A stretch of 64,000 bases of DNA, taken from Mesorhizobium tianshanense. GTDB lineage: Bacteria; Pseudomonadota; Alphaproteobacteria; Rhizobiales; Rhizobiaceae. The position numbers were made by a program, and so were the translations under genes. Location: positions 1-64,000 of the forward strand of contig NZ_VLKT01000030.1 in assembly GCF_007830515.1 (NCBI RefSeq), written 5' to 3'. A model generated the notes under the pieces. The model was given only the letters and a program-made list of their open reading frames with translations. It was not told the DNA's origin and did no database searches. Below, piece after piece: positions 17,473 to 25,066 of this stretch (positions are counted from its first letter, which is position 1; every line of letters starts with the position of its first letter).

Positions 17473-18072
17473 ATGCCGCCCCGTTCCGCCGAAGCAAGCC
17501 GCAAGACGAAGGAAACCGATATCTCCGTATCGGTCCACGTCGACGGCTCGGGCAAATCCGATATTACGACGGGCGTCGGCTTCTTCGACCATATGCTGGA
17601 CCAGCTTTCGCGCCATTCGCTGATCGATATGACGGTCAAGGCCAAGGGCGATCTGCACATAGACGACCACCACACGGTCGAGGACACCGGCATCGCGCTC
17701 GGCCAGGCGCTGGCCAAGGCGCTGGGCGAGCGGCGCGGCATCATGCGCTATGCCTCGATCGATCTCGCCATGGACGAGACGCTGACGCGCGCGGCGATCG
17801 ACGTCTCCGGCCGTCCTTTCCTTGTTTGGAACGTCGCGTTCTCGTCGCCGAAGATCGGCACGTTCGACACCGAACTGGTGCGCGAATTCTTCCAGGCCCT
17901 GGCGCAGAATGCCGGCATCACATTGCATGTCACCAATCACTACGGCGCCAACAATCACCACATCGCCGAGACCTGCTTCAAGGCCGTGGCCCGTGCGCTG
18001 CGCTTCGCGCTTGAAAGCGACCCGCGCCAGCCGGACGCGGTTCCTTCCACCAAGGGATCTCTGAAGGGATAG
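17473..18072 (+). CDS. hisB: Imidazoleglycerol-phosphate dehydratase
   Basis: A 199-residue monofunctional HisB catalysing the sixth step of histidine synthesis. The manganese-site motifs are GFFDHMLDQLSRH near 35-47, DDHHTVED near 64-71 and NNHHIAE near 158-164. It lacks the N-terminal phosphatase domain of the E. coli enzyme, as usual in alphaproteobacteria. ATG 17473 follows AGGATGAGG. It starts the plus-strand his run, followed after 4 bases by a DUF2628 gene. Confidence 0.96.
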   Translation: MPPRSAEASRKTKETDISVSVHVDGSGKSDITTGVGFFDHMLDQLSRHSLIDMTVKAKGDLHIDDHHTVEDTGIALGQALAKALGERRGIMRYASIDLAMDETLTRAAIDVSGRPFLVWNVAFSSPKIGTFDTELVREFFQALAQNAGITLHVTNHYGANNHHIAETCFKAVARALRFALESDPRQPDAVPSTKGSLKG

Positions 18073-18076
18073 CCTG

Positions 18077-18553
18077 ATGGCCATCTACGTCGTGATGGAA
18101 CCGCCGGGCCGCGGCGAAAAGCCTGACACAACGGTCTTTGTCCGTGACGGGTTTTCCTGGCTCGGTTTCCTCGTGCCGCCGCTGTGGCTGCTCTGGCACC
18201 GGTTGTGGATCGAGGCCGCACTGGCCTTCGTCGCCATGGCGGTTCTTTCGGTGGTTGCCGAAAGGTTGAGCCTTGGGCTGGCCGGCTCGCTTTTGTCGCT
18301 GCTGGTATCGCTCTATGTCGGGCTGGAAGGGCAGGCCTTGCGGATCGCCGCATTGCGCCGCCGTGGCTGGCATGAATGGGGCGTGGTCGAGGCCGGCAGG
18401 CTCGACGACGCCGATATGCGCTATGTTATGGAAGCCGAAGCGCACCTGGATGAGCAAGCGCCCGCGCAACGCATCGTTCCGGACGCCGCCCTTGCCCGGC
18501 CGTCGCAGACGGGCATGGCGCTGGGGCTGACCCACACGCCGGGAAAACCCTGA
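18077..18553 (+). CDS. DUF2628-family membrane protein in the his operon
   Basis: A 158-residue protein with a polar N-terminus, a two-to-three segment hydrophobic block at about 27-85 (FSWLGFLVPPLWLLWHRLW, then an LLSLLVSL stretch) and a polar C-terminal tail. The aromatic hydrophobic entry is typical of DUF2628. The function is unknown. It lies 4 bases after hisB and 1 base before hisH, so it is almost certainly translated from the his transcript. Nothing in it suggests an enzyme of histidine synthesis. Confidence 0.8.
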   Translation: MAIYVVMEPPGRGEKPDTTVFVRDGFSWLGFLVPPLWLLWHRLWIEAALAFVAMAVLSVVAERLSLGLAGSLLSLLVSLYVGLEGQALRIAALRRRGWHEWGVVEAGRLDDADMRYVMEAEAHLDEQAPAQRIVPDAALARPSQTGMALGLTHTPGKP

Positions 18554-18554
18554 C

Positions 18555-19205
18555 ATGCGGGTCGCGATCATCGACTATGGCTCGGGCAATTTGCGCTCCG
18601 CCACCAAGGCCTTCGAGCGCGCCGCGCATGAAGCCGGCATCGCCGCCGCCATTGAGTTGACCGCCGATGCCGAGCGTGTCAGAACCGCCGACCGCATCGT
18701 CTTGCCCGGCGTCGGCGCCTATGCCGATTGCGCGGCCGGGCTGCGCACCGTCACCGGCATGTGGGAAGCCGTGGAGGAGGTCGCGATCGTCAAGCGGCGG
18801 CCGTTCCTCGGCATCTGCGTCGGCATGCAGTTGATGTCGGAGCGGGGCCTGGAAAAGACGGTGACAAGAGGCTTTGGCTGGATCGCCGGCGACGTCAAGG
18901 AGATCACGCCGGCCGATCCGGCGCTGAAGATCCCGCAGATCGGCTGGAACACGATCGAGCTCACGCGCAAGCATCCGTTGTTTTCCGGCATTCCGACCGG
19001 CGCCAAGGGGTTGCACGCCTATTTCGTCCACTCCTATCATCTCGACGCGCAGAAGCCGGACGAGGTGCTGGCGATTGCCGACTATGGCGGTCCGGTGACG
19101 GCCGCTGTCATCAGCGACAATCTGGCCGGCACGCAGTTCCATCCCGAAAAGAGCCAAGCGCTTGGCCTGGCGCTGATCACCAATTTCCTGCGCTGGAAGC
19201 CCTAG
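18555..19205 (+). CDS. hisH: Imidazole glycerol phosphate synthase, glutaminase subunit
   Basis: A 216-residue class I glutamine amidotransferase. The nucleophile Cys lies in GICVGMQLM near 88 and the His/Glu pair in QFHPEKSQ near 195. It releases ammonia from glutamine and channels it to HisF. The N-terminus VAIIDYGSGNLRSATKAFERA is typical. ATG 18555 lies one base after the DUF2628 stop. HisF is encoded further down the same run. Confidence 0.96.
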   Translation: MRVAIIDYGSGNLRSATKAFERAAHEAGIAAAIELTADAERVRTADRIVLPGVGAYADCAAGLRTVTGMWEAVEEVAIVKRRPFLGICVGMQLMSERGLEKTVTRGFGWIAGDVKEITPADPALKIPQIGWNTIELTRKHPLFSGIPTGAKGLHAYFVHSYHLDAQKPDEVLAIADYGGPVTAAVISDNLAGTQFHPEKSQALGLALITNFLRWKP

Positions 19206-19223
19206 TTTCAAAAGGACAAAATC

Positions 19224-19514
19224 ATGAGCAAGAAGGGCTACTGGATGGCGATGGTCGATGTCCGCGACCCTGAGGTCTACAAGCAGTATATCGAGGCGAA
19301 CGCGGCGGCTTTTGCGAAATACGGCGCGAAGTTTGTCGTGCGGGCCGGGCGTTACGCGAACCCGGAAGGGCCGACAGGCAATCGCCATGTGCTGGTGGAG
19401 TTCGAGACCTACGACCAGGCGCTAGCCTGCTACGAATCGCCTGAATACCAGGAGGCGTCCAAGTACAGGCTTGCCGCCTCGACCGGTCACTTCGTCATTG
19501 TCGAAGGCGCCTGA
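19224..19514 (+). CDS. DUF1330-family protein
   Basis: A 96-residue soluble protein of the DUF1330 family (dimeric ferredoxin-like alpha-beta fold). It starts SKKGYWMAMVDVRDPEVYKQY and carries RAGRYANPEGPTGNRHVLVEF. ATG 19224 follows AAAAGGAC. It lies between hisH and hisA, 18 and 3 bases away, and is probably co-transcribed. The biochemical role of the family is not known to me; no catalytic site is asserted. Confidence 0.85.
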   Translation: MSKKGYWMAMVDVRDPEVYKQYIEANAAAFAKYGAKFVVRAGRYANPEGPTGNRHVLVEFETYDQALACYESPEYQEASKYRLAASTGHFVIVEGA

Positions 19515-19517
19515 ACG

Positions 19518-20267
19518 GTGATCCTGTTCCCGGCAATCGACCTCAAGGACGGCAAGTGCGTGCGCCTCAAGCACGGCGACATGGCGACCGCCACGATCTA
19601 CAATGACGATCCGGCCGCGCAAGCCGGAGCCTTCGAAGAACAGGGCTTCGAATGGCTGCATGTCGTCGACCTCAACGGCGCGTTCAAGGGCCAGAGCGTC
19701 AACAGCGCGGCGGTCGGCGCCATCCTCAAGGCGACGACGAACCCGGTGCAGCTTGGCGGCGGCATCCGCACGCTGGCGCAGATCGAGGACTGGCTCGATC
19801 GTGGTTTGGCCCGCATCATTCTCGGCACGGTGGCTGTGCGCGATCCCGATCTGGTCAGACAGGCCTGCAAGGCATTCCCGGACAGGATCGCCGTCGGCAT
19901 CGACGCCAAGGGCGGCAAGGTGGCGGTCGAGGGTTGGGCAGAGGCCTCTAGCCTCGGCGTCATCGAACTGGCGAAGAAGTTCGAGGGCGCCGGCGTCGCC
20001 GCCATTATCTACACCGATATCGATCGCGACGGTGTGCTGACCGGCATCAACTGGGACGCCACCATCGATCTCGCCGAAGCGGTTTCGATCCCCGTCATCG
20101 CCTCTGGAGGTCTGGCCTCGATCGTCGATATCGTACGCATGACCATGCCCGATGCGCAAAAACTCGAAGGCGCCATCTCCGGCCGCGCGCTTTACGACGG
20201 GCGTATCGATCCGGCCGAGGCGCTGGCGATATTGGCGGCGGGATCGGAGAAGGCGAGGGCGCGATGA
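19518..20267 (+). CDS. hisA: Phosphoribosylformimino-5-aminoimidazole carboxamide ribotide isomerase
   Basis: A 249-residue TIM barrel catalysing the Amadori isomerisation of ProFAR to PRFAR. The first catalytic Asp is in ILFPAIDLKDGKCVRL (about 8) and the second in IIYTDIDRDGVLTG (about 130). LGGGIRTL and ASGGLAS are phosphate-binding loops. The start is GTG 19518. It overlaps the next gene by 4 bases (ATGA). Confidence 0.96.
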   Translation: MILFPAIDLKDGKCVRLKHGDMATATIYNDDPAAQAGAFEEQGFEWLHVVDLNGAFKGQSVNSAAVGAILKATTNPVQLGGGIRTLAQIEDWLDRGLARIILGTVAVRDPDLVRQACKAFPDRIAVGIDAKGGKVAVEGWAEASSLGVIELAKKFEGAGVAAIIYTDIDRDGVLTGINWDATIDLAEAVSIPVIASGGLASIVDIVRMTMPDAQKLEGAISGRALYDGRIDPAEALAILAAGSEKARAR

Positions 20268-21100
20268 AACTCTCGATCATCCTCGCACCCTATGACAGCG
20301 GCCTTTACCACGCCGGCTGTGGTCAGGGCCCTGACGCCATCCTTGCCGGCGGCCTTGTCGATGAACTTGTTTTGCGCGGCCACGATGTCATCGTCGAGGA
20401 CATCGGCGAGGTCGGCGATGCCCAGAAACGCGAAATCGCGACAGGCTTCGCGGTTTGTCGGGCAGTCGCCACCAAGGTCGATCTGGCGCGCGACGATGAG
20501 CGGTTTCCCATCGTGTTCACCGGAAATTGCCTGACCGCCGCCGGTGCGGTGGCTGGCGATGCCGCGGATTCGATCATCTGGATCGATCAGCATGGCGATC
20601 TCAACACGCCCGAGACGTCCACCTACGGCTTCCTCGACGGCATGGCGCTGGCGACGACACTAGGGCTGTGCTGGCGCCCGATGACGTCGGCGATTCCTGG
20701 CTTCCAGGCGATAGACCCGTCACGATGCATGCTGGTCGATGCGCGCGATCTCGATCCCGACGAAAAGCGCTTACTGGACACATTGCCGATTATTCGCACC
20801 CAATGTGCCGATGCGCTGGACACTCTCGGAAAGCTGAAGGCGGCCGGCGCGGTTCGTGCACATCTGCATCTGGACCTCGACGTTCTCGATCCGGACGTGC
20901 TGCAGGTGAATCGTTACACGAAATCAGGCGGTCCAAACCCGGATCAGCTGCAGCAACTGGTTTGCGGGCTGGCCAGGTCGATCCCGATTGCCGGCGTCAC
21001 CATCTCCGCCTACGACCCGGCATTTGACGCCAAAGGTGAGGTTCCGCCTGTCGTCGGGCAATTGCTTGGCGATCTTCTTGCAGCGATCGAGAGAACCTGA
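20264..21100 (+). CDS. Arginase/ureohydrolase-family protein of unknown substrate
   Basis: A 278-residue ureohydrolase-fold protein. The second metal motif is intact (WIDQHGD near 106-112) and a DLDVLDPD motif near 207 replaces the usual DxDxxDP. In the first metal motif the usual GGDHS is TGNCLTAAG, putting Cys89 where the His ligand is expected. Enzymes with two Mn ions normally need that His, so activity or metal may differ. It overlaps hisA by 4 bases and hisF by 1, so it is built into the his run. Arginase, agmatinase or formiminoglutamase activity cannot be assigned. Confidence 0.82.
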   Translation: MKLSIILAPYDSGLYHAGCGQGPDAILAGGLVDELVLRGHDVIVEDIGEVGDAQKREIATGFAVCRAVATKVDLARDDERFPIVFTGNCLTAAGAVAGDAADSIIWIDQHGDLNTPETSTYGFLDGMALATTLGLCWRPMTSAIPGFQAIDPSRCMLVDARDLDPDEKRLLDTLPIIRTQCADALDTLGKLKAAGAVRAHLHLDLDVLDPDVLQVNRYTKSGGPNPDQLQQLVCGLARSIPIAGVTISAYDPAFDAKGEVPPVVGQLLGDLLAAIERT

Positions 21101-21891
21101 TGCTGAAAGCCCGCGTCATCCCCTGTCTCGACGTCAAGAACGGCCGCGTCGTCAAGGGCGTCAACTTCGTTGATCTGGTCGATGCCGGCGATCCGGTCGA
21201 GGCGGCAAAGGCCTATGACGCCGCCGGCGCCGACGAGCTTTGCTTTCTCGACATCACCGCGTCGTCCGAAAATCGCGAGACGATCTTCGACATCGTCGCC
21301 CGCACCGCCGAACAATGCTTCATGCCGCTGACCGTCGGCGGCGGCGTACGCCAGGTCGCCGACATAAGGAAGCTGCTTTTGGCCGGTGCCGACAAGGTGT
21401 CGATCAATACGGCGGCGGTGAAGAATCCCGATTTCGTCGCCGAGGCCGCCGACAAGTTCGGCAACCAGTGCATCGTCGTCGCCATAGACGCCAAGAAAGT
21501 GTCCGGCGAAGGCGAGGCCGACCGCTGGGAGATTTTCACCCATGGCGGCCGCGAGAAGACCGGCATCGACGCTGTCGAGTTCGCTCGGCGGATGGTCGAT
21601 CGCGGCGCCGGCGAGATACTGCTGACGTCGATGGATCGCGACGGCACCAAGGCCGGCTATGACATTGCGCTGACCCGTGCTGTAGCCGACGCCGTGCGTG
21701 CGCCGGTCATCGCCTCCGGCGGCGTCGGCACGCTCGAGCACATGGTCGAGGGCATTCGCGACGGCCATGCGGGTGCGGTGCTGGCGGCATCGATCTTCCA
21801 TTTCGGCACGTACAGCATTGCCGAAGCCAAGGCGCACATGGCCCGCGCCGGCCTGCCGATGCGACTGGACTCATCAGGCGATCGGCTCTAA
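21100..21891 (+). CDS. hisF: Imidazole glycerol phosphate synthase, cyclase subunit
   Basis: A 263-residue TIM barrel that combines PRFAR with ammonia from HisH to give imidazole glycerol phosphate and AICAR. The catalytic Asp residues are in VIPCLDVKNGRVVKG (about 11) and LLTSMDRDGTKAG (about 133). TVGGGVR and ASGGVGT are phosphate loops. The ATG shares a base with the preceding stop (TGATG), and hisE follows after 8 bases. Confidence 0.96.
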   Translation: MLKARVIPCLDVKNGRVVKGVNFVDLVDAGDPVEAAKAYDAAGADELCFLDITASSENRETIFDIVARTAEQCFMPLTVGGGVRQVADIRKLLLAGADKVSINTAAVKNPDFVAEAADKFGNQCIVVAIDAKKVSGEGEADRWEIFTHGGREKTGIDAVEFARRMVDRGAGEILLTSMDRDGTKAGYDIALTRAVADAVRAPVIASGGVGTLEHMVEGIRDGHAGAVLAASIFHFGTYSIAEAKAHMARAGLPMRLDSSGDRL

Positions 21892-21899
21892 ACGGCGCC

Positions 21900-22226
21900 A
21901 TGGCTGAGTTTTCGCTCTCCGATCTGGAGACAATCATCAGGGAACGCGCACATTCCGGCGATCCGGATTCGTGGACGGCAAAGCTGTTCGCGCGCGGCAT
22001 GGACAAGGCGGCGCAGAAGCTCGGCGAAGAGGCGGTCGAAACGGTGATCGCGGCCGTTGGGGGTGACAGACAAGCTCTCGTTTCGGAAAGCGCCGATCTT
22101 ATATATCATTGGCTCGTCGTTCTCGGTATCGCAGGTGTTCCGCTAAGCGACGTGCTCAAGGAGCTCGAAACCCGCACCGGGCGTTCGGGCATCGCCGAAA
22201 AGGCGTCTCGGCAGGACCGGGGCTGA
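21900..22226 (+). CDS. hisE: Phosphoribosyl-ATP pyrophosphatase
   Basis: A 108-residue monofunctional HisE (MazG-like fold) that hydrolyses phosphoribosyl-ATP to the AMP form, the second step of the pathway. Typical stretches are SWTAKLFARGMDKAAQKLGEEAVE and ADLIYHWLV, which contain the acidic Mg-binding residues. hisI, fused to hisE in enteric bacteria, is not in this window. It is 24 bases upstream of coaA. Confidence 0.94.
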   Translation: MAEFSLSDLETIIRERAHSGDPDSWTAKLFARGMDKAAQKLGEEAVETVIAAVGGDRQALVSESADLIYHWLVVLGIAGVPLSDVLKELETRTGRSGIAEKASRQDRG

Positions 22227-22250
22227 TCGCTGCGGAGGGCAGAAAACTCG

Positions 22251-23210
22251 ATGGACCAGCTCGCCCCCACCGAGAAATATTCGCCTTATCGATTCTTTTC
22301 GGCCGAGCAATGGTCGCAGTTCCGCGCTGACACGCCGCTGACGCTCAGCGAAGATGAAATCAACCGCCTGCGCTCGCTCAACGACCCGGTCGACCTCGAA
22401 GAGGTCAAGCGCATCTATCTTTCGCTGTCGCGGCTTTTGTCGGCCCATGTCGAGGCGAGCCAGCTTCTGTTCAGGCAGCGCCAGGCGTTCTTCAACGCGG
22501 TGGATATCGTCAAAACGCCCTTCATCATCGGCATTGCCGGCTCTGTCGCGGTCGGCAAATCGACCACGGCGCGCGTGCTCAAGGAATTGCTGGCGCGCTG
22601 GCCGTCGAGCCCCAAGGTCGATCTGATCACCACCGACGGATTCCTGCTTCCCAACGAAATCCTGCGCCGCAACAATCTGATGGAGCGCAAGGGCTTTCCC
22701 GACAGCTACGATGTCGGCGCATTGCTGCGTTTCCTGTCGGGCATCAAGTCGGCGCAGCGCAATGTCCGCGCGCCGGTCTATTCGCACCTGACCTACGACG
22801 TCGTTCCCGGCGAGTTCCAGACCATCGACCGGCCGGACATATTGATCTTCGAAGGCATCAACGTCCTTCAGCCGGGCAAGCTGCCGAAGGACGGCAAGAT
22901 CGTGCCTTTCCTGTCGGATTTCTTCGATTTCGCGATCTATATCGATGCTGAAGAGGAGCTGATCCATCATTGGTACATCGCCCGCTTCATGCGGCTGCGC
23001 GAAACCGCCTTCCGCGATCCGGACTCGTTCTTCCACCGCTATTCGCAACTTTCGCAAGAAGCGGCCCGCGCCATCGCCGAAGGCCTGTGGGCCAACATCA
23101 ACCTGAAGAATTTGCGCGAGAACATCCTGCCGACGCGGGCGCGGGCCGATCTCATCCTGCGCAAGGGCGCCAATCACCTGGTCGAGGAAGTGGCGCTCAG
23201 GAAGCTGTAA
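22251..23210 (+). CDS. coaA: Pantothenate kinase, type I
   Basis: A 319-residue PanK-I that phosphorylates pantothenate, the first committed step of coenzyme A synthesis. The P-loop GIAGSVAVGKSTT is at about 94-106. Other family marks are TTDGFLLPN and SHLTYDVVPGEF. ATG 22251 follows GGAGGG. It closes the his run, 24 bases after hisE, an arrangement common in rhizobia. Confidence 0.96.
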   Translation: MDQLAPTEKYSPYRFFSAEQWSQFRADTPLTLSEDEINRLRSLNDPVDLEEVKRIYLSLSRLLSAHVEASQLLFRQRQAFFNAVDIVKTPFIIGIAGSVAVGKSTTARVLKELLARWPSSPKVDLITTDGFLLPNEILRRNNLMERKGFPDSYDVGALLRFLSGIKSAQRNVRAPVYSHLTYDVVPGEFQTIDRPDILIFEGINVLQPGKLPKDGKIVPFLSDFFDFAIYIDAEEELIHHWYIARFMRLRETAFRDPDSFFHRYSQLSQEAARAIAEGLWANINLKNLRENILPTRARADLILRKGANHLVEEVALRKL

Positions 23211-23216
23211 CGAAAT

Positions 23217-23250
23217 AGAGCGGCGATTCGACTTGAAAGTCTGTCGCTCT
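23217..23250. repeat. Hairpin between convergent coaA and alkB
   Basis: AGAGCG at 23217-23222 pairs with CGCTCT at 23245-23250. It begins 6 bases after the coaA stop and lies next to the alkB stop, so it may end transcription from both sides, though no U-run follows. Confidence 0.4.
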
Positions 23251-23866
23251 AGCTAGGATACGTCACCCGCCGCAGCGTCAGGTTGATCCGCCCGCCATTC
23301 CTGAGCAATGCCGAGGTCGACGGATAGATGCGGTCGACGCCGTGGAAACAGAGGCGGCCTTCGCCACCGAGCACGACGACGTCGCCGCTTTTCAGCCTGA
23401 ACGACCGGGTCGCCCCGTCGCGCGTGCTCTGGCCGACCCTGAACAGGCAATCGTCACCGAGTGAAACGGAGACGACCGGCGCGGAGAAATCGACCTCGTC
23501 GCGGTCTTGATGAAGGCCCATCTTCGCGTCCGGCGAATAGAAATTGACCAGGCAGGCCTCCGGCGGATGTTGATAGGCGGACACGTCCCGCCACAACTCC
23601 AGCAACACGTCGGGGATCGGCGGCCATGGCATTCCGGTCGCCGGGTGCGTCGGCTGGTAGCGATAGCCGCGCTCCTTGTCGGTGACCCAGCCGAGCGAGC
23701 CGCAATTGGTCATGCGCACGCTCATCTCCTTGCCGGTGCGCGGCATGGCCGGCACGAACAGGGGAGCCTCCCGCACGACCCGCCTCACATCCTCGACCAG
23801 CGCTTCCTGCACGGCGCGCGACAGATAGCCGGGCATGTGGCGGACGCCTTTGGGCAGAACGAGCAT
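23249..23866 (-). CDS. alkB: Alkylated DNA repair dioxygenase AlkB
   Basis: A 205-residue Fe(II)/2-oxoglutarate dioxygenase that removes alkyl groups from bases. The iron ligands are His119 and Asp121 in GLHQDRDE and a His near 175 in CFHGVDR. The 2-oxoglutarate Arg residues are in the C-terminal RINLTLRR motif. I placed the start at ATG 23866 (MLVLPKGV). The frame continues to a TTG at 23896, and neither has a clear ribosome site. It is convergent with coaA. Confidence 0.9.
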   Translation of the reverse strand: MLVLPKGVRHMPGYLSRAVQEALVEDVRRVVREAPLFVPAMPRTGKEMSVRMTNCGSLGWVTDKERGYRYQPTHPATGMPWPPIPDVLLELWRDVSAYQHPPEACLVNFYSPDAKMGLHQDRDEVDFSAPVVSVSLGDDCLFRVGQSTRDGATRSFRLKSGDVVVLGGEGRLCFHGVDRIYPSTSALLRNGGRINLTLRRVTYPS

Positions 23867-23965
23867 CAGATTGGTCGCTTCATTCTCATCCGGCAAAGAA
23901 TGCCACCATCAAATGAAAACGGCGACCCGAAAGCCGCCGTTGTCGGTTGACCGTCCCCGATCTGG

Positions 23966-24445
23966 TCAGGCTTGATCGAGATCCGGTATGCGCAGGACCT
24001 GCCCCGGATAGATCTTGTCCGGGTGGGTCAGCATCGGCTTGTTGGCTTCGAAGATGATCGTGTTTTTCGCGCCCTTGCCCTTGCCGTAGCTCTTTTCGGC
24101 GATCTTCCAGAGGTTGTCACCTTTCTGGACCGTATAAAGGGTCGGCTCCTTGGCCGCGGTTGTGGGCGTGCCGGACTCAGGCGCGGCGACCTGCAATTCG
24201 TCCGCCTGCACCTTGGACACGCCGAGCGTGTTGCCGACAGCGATGACCGCTTTTTCGAAGATCGATTGATCCTTGACCACGCCTTTCAGGACGGCCGTAT
24301 CACCCTTGACGACGACTTCCACATTGTCGGTGCCGAGCGCGTGCGAATCGAGCTCCTTCTTGAGCGTATCGGCGGTCGGCTCCGGCTCATCGTCGCCGAA
24401 GCCGAGCTTCTTGCCGACGCCCTTGACGAAATCAAACATGCCCAT
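23966..24445 (-). CDS. BON and LysM domain protein (YgaU/Kbp-like)
   Basis: A 159-residue protein with a BON domain at about 25-90 and a C-terminal LysM domain at about 103-156 (YTVQKGDNLWKIAEKSYG, ending PGQVLRIPDL). No signal peptide is visible, as in E. coli Kbp (YgaU), a cytosolic potassium-binding protein of this layout. ATG 24445 follows AAGGAGACC. Potassium binding is inferred from the layout only. The gene stands alone between alkB and arfB. Confidence 0.85.
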   Translation of the reverse strand: MGMFDFVKGVGKKLGFGDDEPEPTADTLKKELDSHALGTDNVEVVVKGDTAVLKGVVKDQSIFEKAVIAVGNTLGVSKVQADELQVAAPESGTPTTAAKEPTLYTVQKGDNLWKIAEKSYGKGKGAKNTIIFEANKPMLTHPDKIYPGQVLRIPDLDQA

Positions 24446-24522
24446 GTGCGGTCTCCTTGCTGTGGCGAATACCGAACTTGCCACCTGCAACCCTGAATTG
24501 GAAGCCGCTTCGTTGTGTTGAC

Positions 24523-24960
24523 CTAATCGTCGTTCACCCGGCCGCGCAGTTTCTTGATGGTGCCGCGCCCGGCCTTGGTCTTCAGCCGTCTTTCGACCGC
24601 GCCTTTCGACGGCCTCGTCTTCTTGCGCGGCGGCGGCGGCGGTTCGGCGGCCTTGGCGACCAGTTCCGCAAGCCGCGCCCGGGCGTCCGCCCGGTTCTGC
24701 TCCTGCGTGCGGAAGCGTCCGGCCTCGATGACGATGACGCCGTCCTTGGTGGCGCGCTGGCCGGCCAGCTTTATGGTTCGCTCGCGCACGCGCTCCGACA
24801 GGCCCGCTGCATTGGCTGCATCGAAGCGCAATTGCACCGCCGTCGCCACCTTGTTGACGTTCTGGCCGCCAGGGCCGGACGAGCGGATGAAGTCCTCGTG
24901 CAGGTCATCCGGATGGATCACCGCATCGTCGGCAATGATGATCTTGTCGTCGGCGTTCAT
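24523..24960 (-). CDS. arfB: Alternative ribosome-rescue peptidyl-tRNA hydrolase
   Basis: A 145-residue ArfB (YaeJ) protein. The GGQ loop reads SSGPGGQNVNKVAT near 28-41. The C-terminal tail is highly basic and proline-rich (PPPPPRKKTRPSKG to the end), the part that enters the empty mRNA channel of stalled ribosomes. ATG 24960 was chosen because upstream residues are not conserved-like and lie across the terminator of pckA. It has no release-factor codon-recognition domain, which separates it from PrfA/PrfB. Confidence 0.92.
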   Translation of the reverse strand: MNADDKIIIADDAVIHPDDLHEDFIRSSGPGGQNVNKVATAVQLRFDAANAAGLSERVRERTIKLAGQRATKDGVIVIEAGRFRTQEQNRADARARLAELVAKAAEPPPPPRKKTRPSKGAVERRLKTKAGRGTIKKLRGRVNDD

Positions 24961-24984
24961 GCCGCAGTCATGGCGCGGCCGATG

Positions 24985-25020
24985 AAAAAAGAAAAGGCCC
25001 GATCCCCGGGGTCGGGCCTT
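24985..25020 (-). terminator. Intrinsic terminator downstream of pckA
   Basis: On the minus strand AGGCCCGA and TCGGGCCT form an eight-base stem around a CCCCGGGGA loop, followed by TTTTCTTTTTT. It lies 46 bases past the pckA stop. Confidence 0.85.
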
Positions 25021-25066
25021 CCCGATCCCGGTCCGGGCCTTGAGATGCAGCATATCCAGTCGGCGA

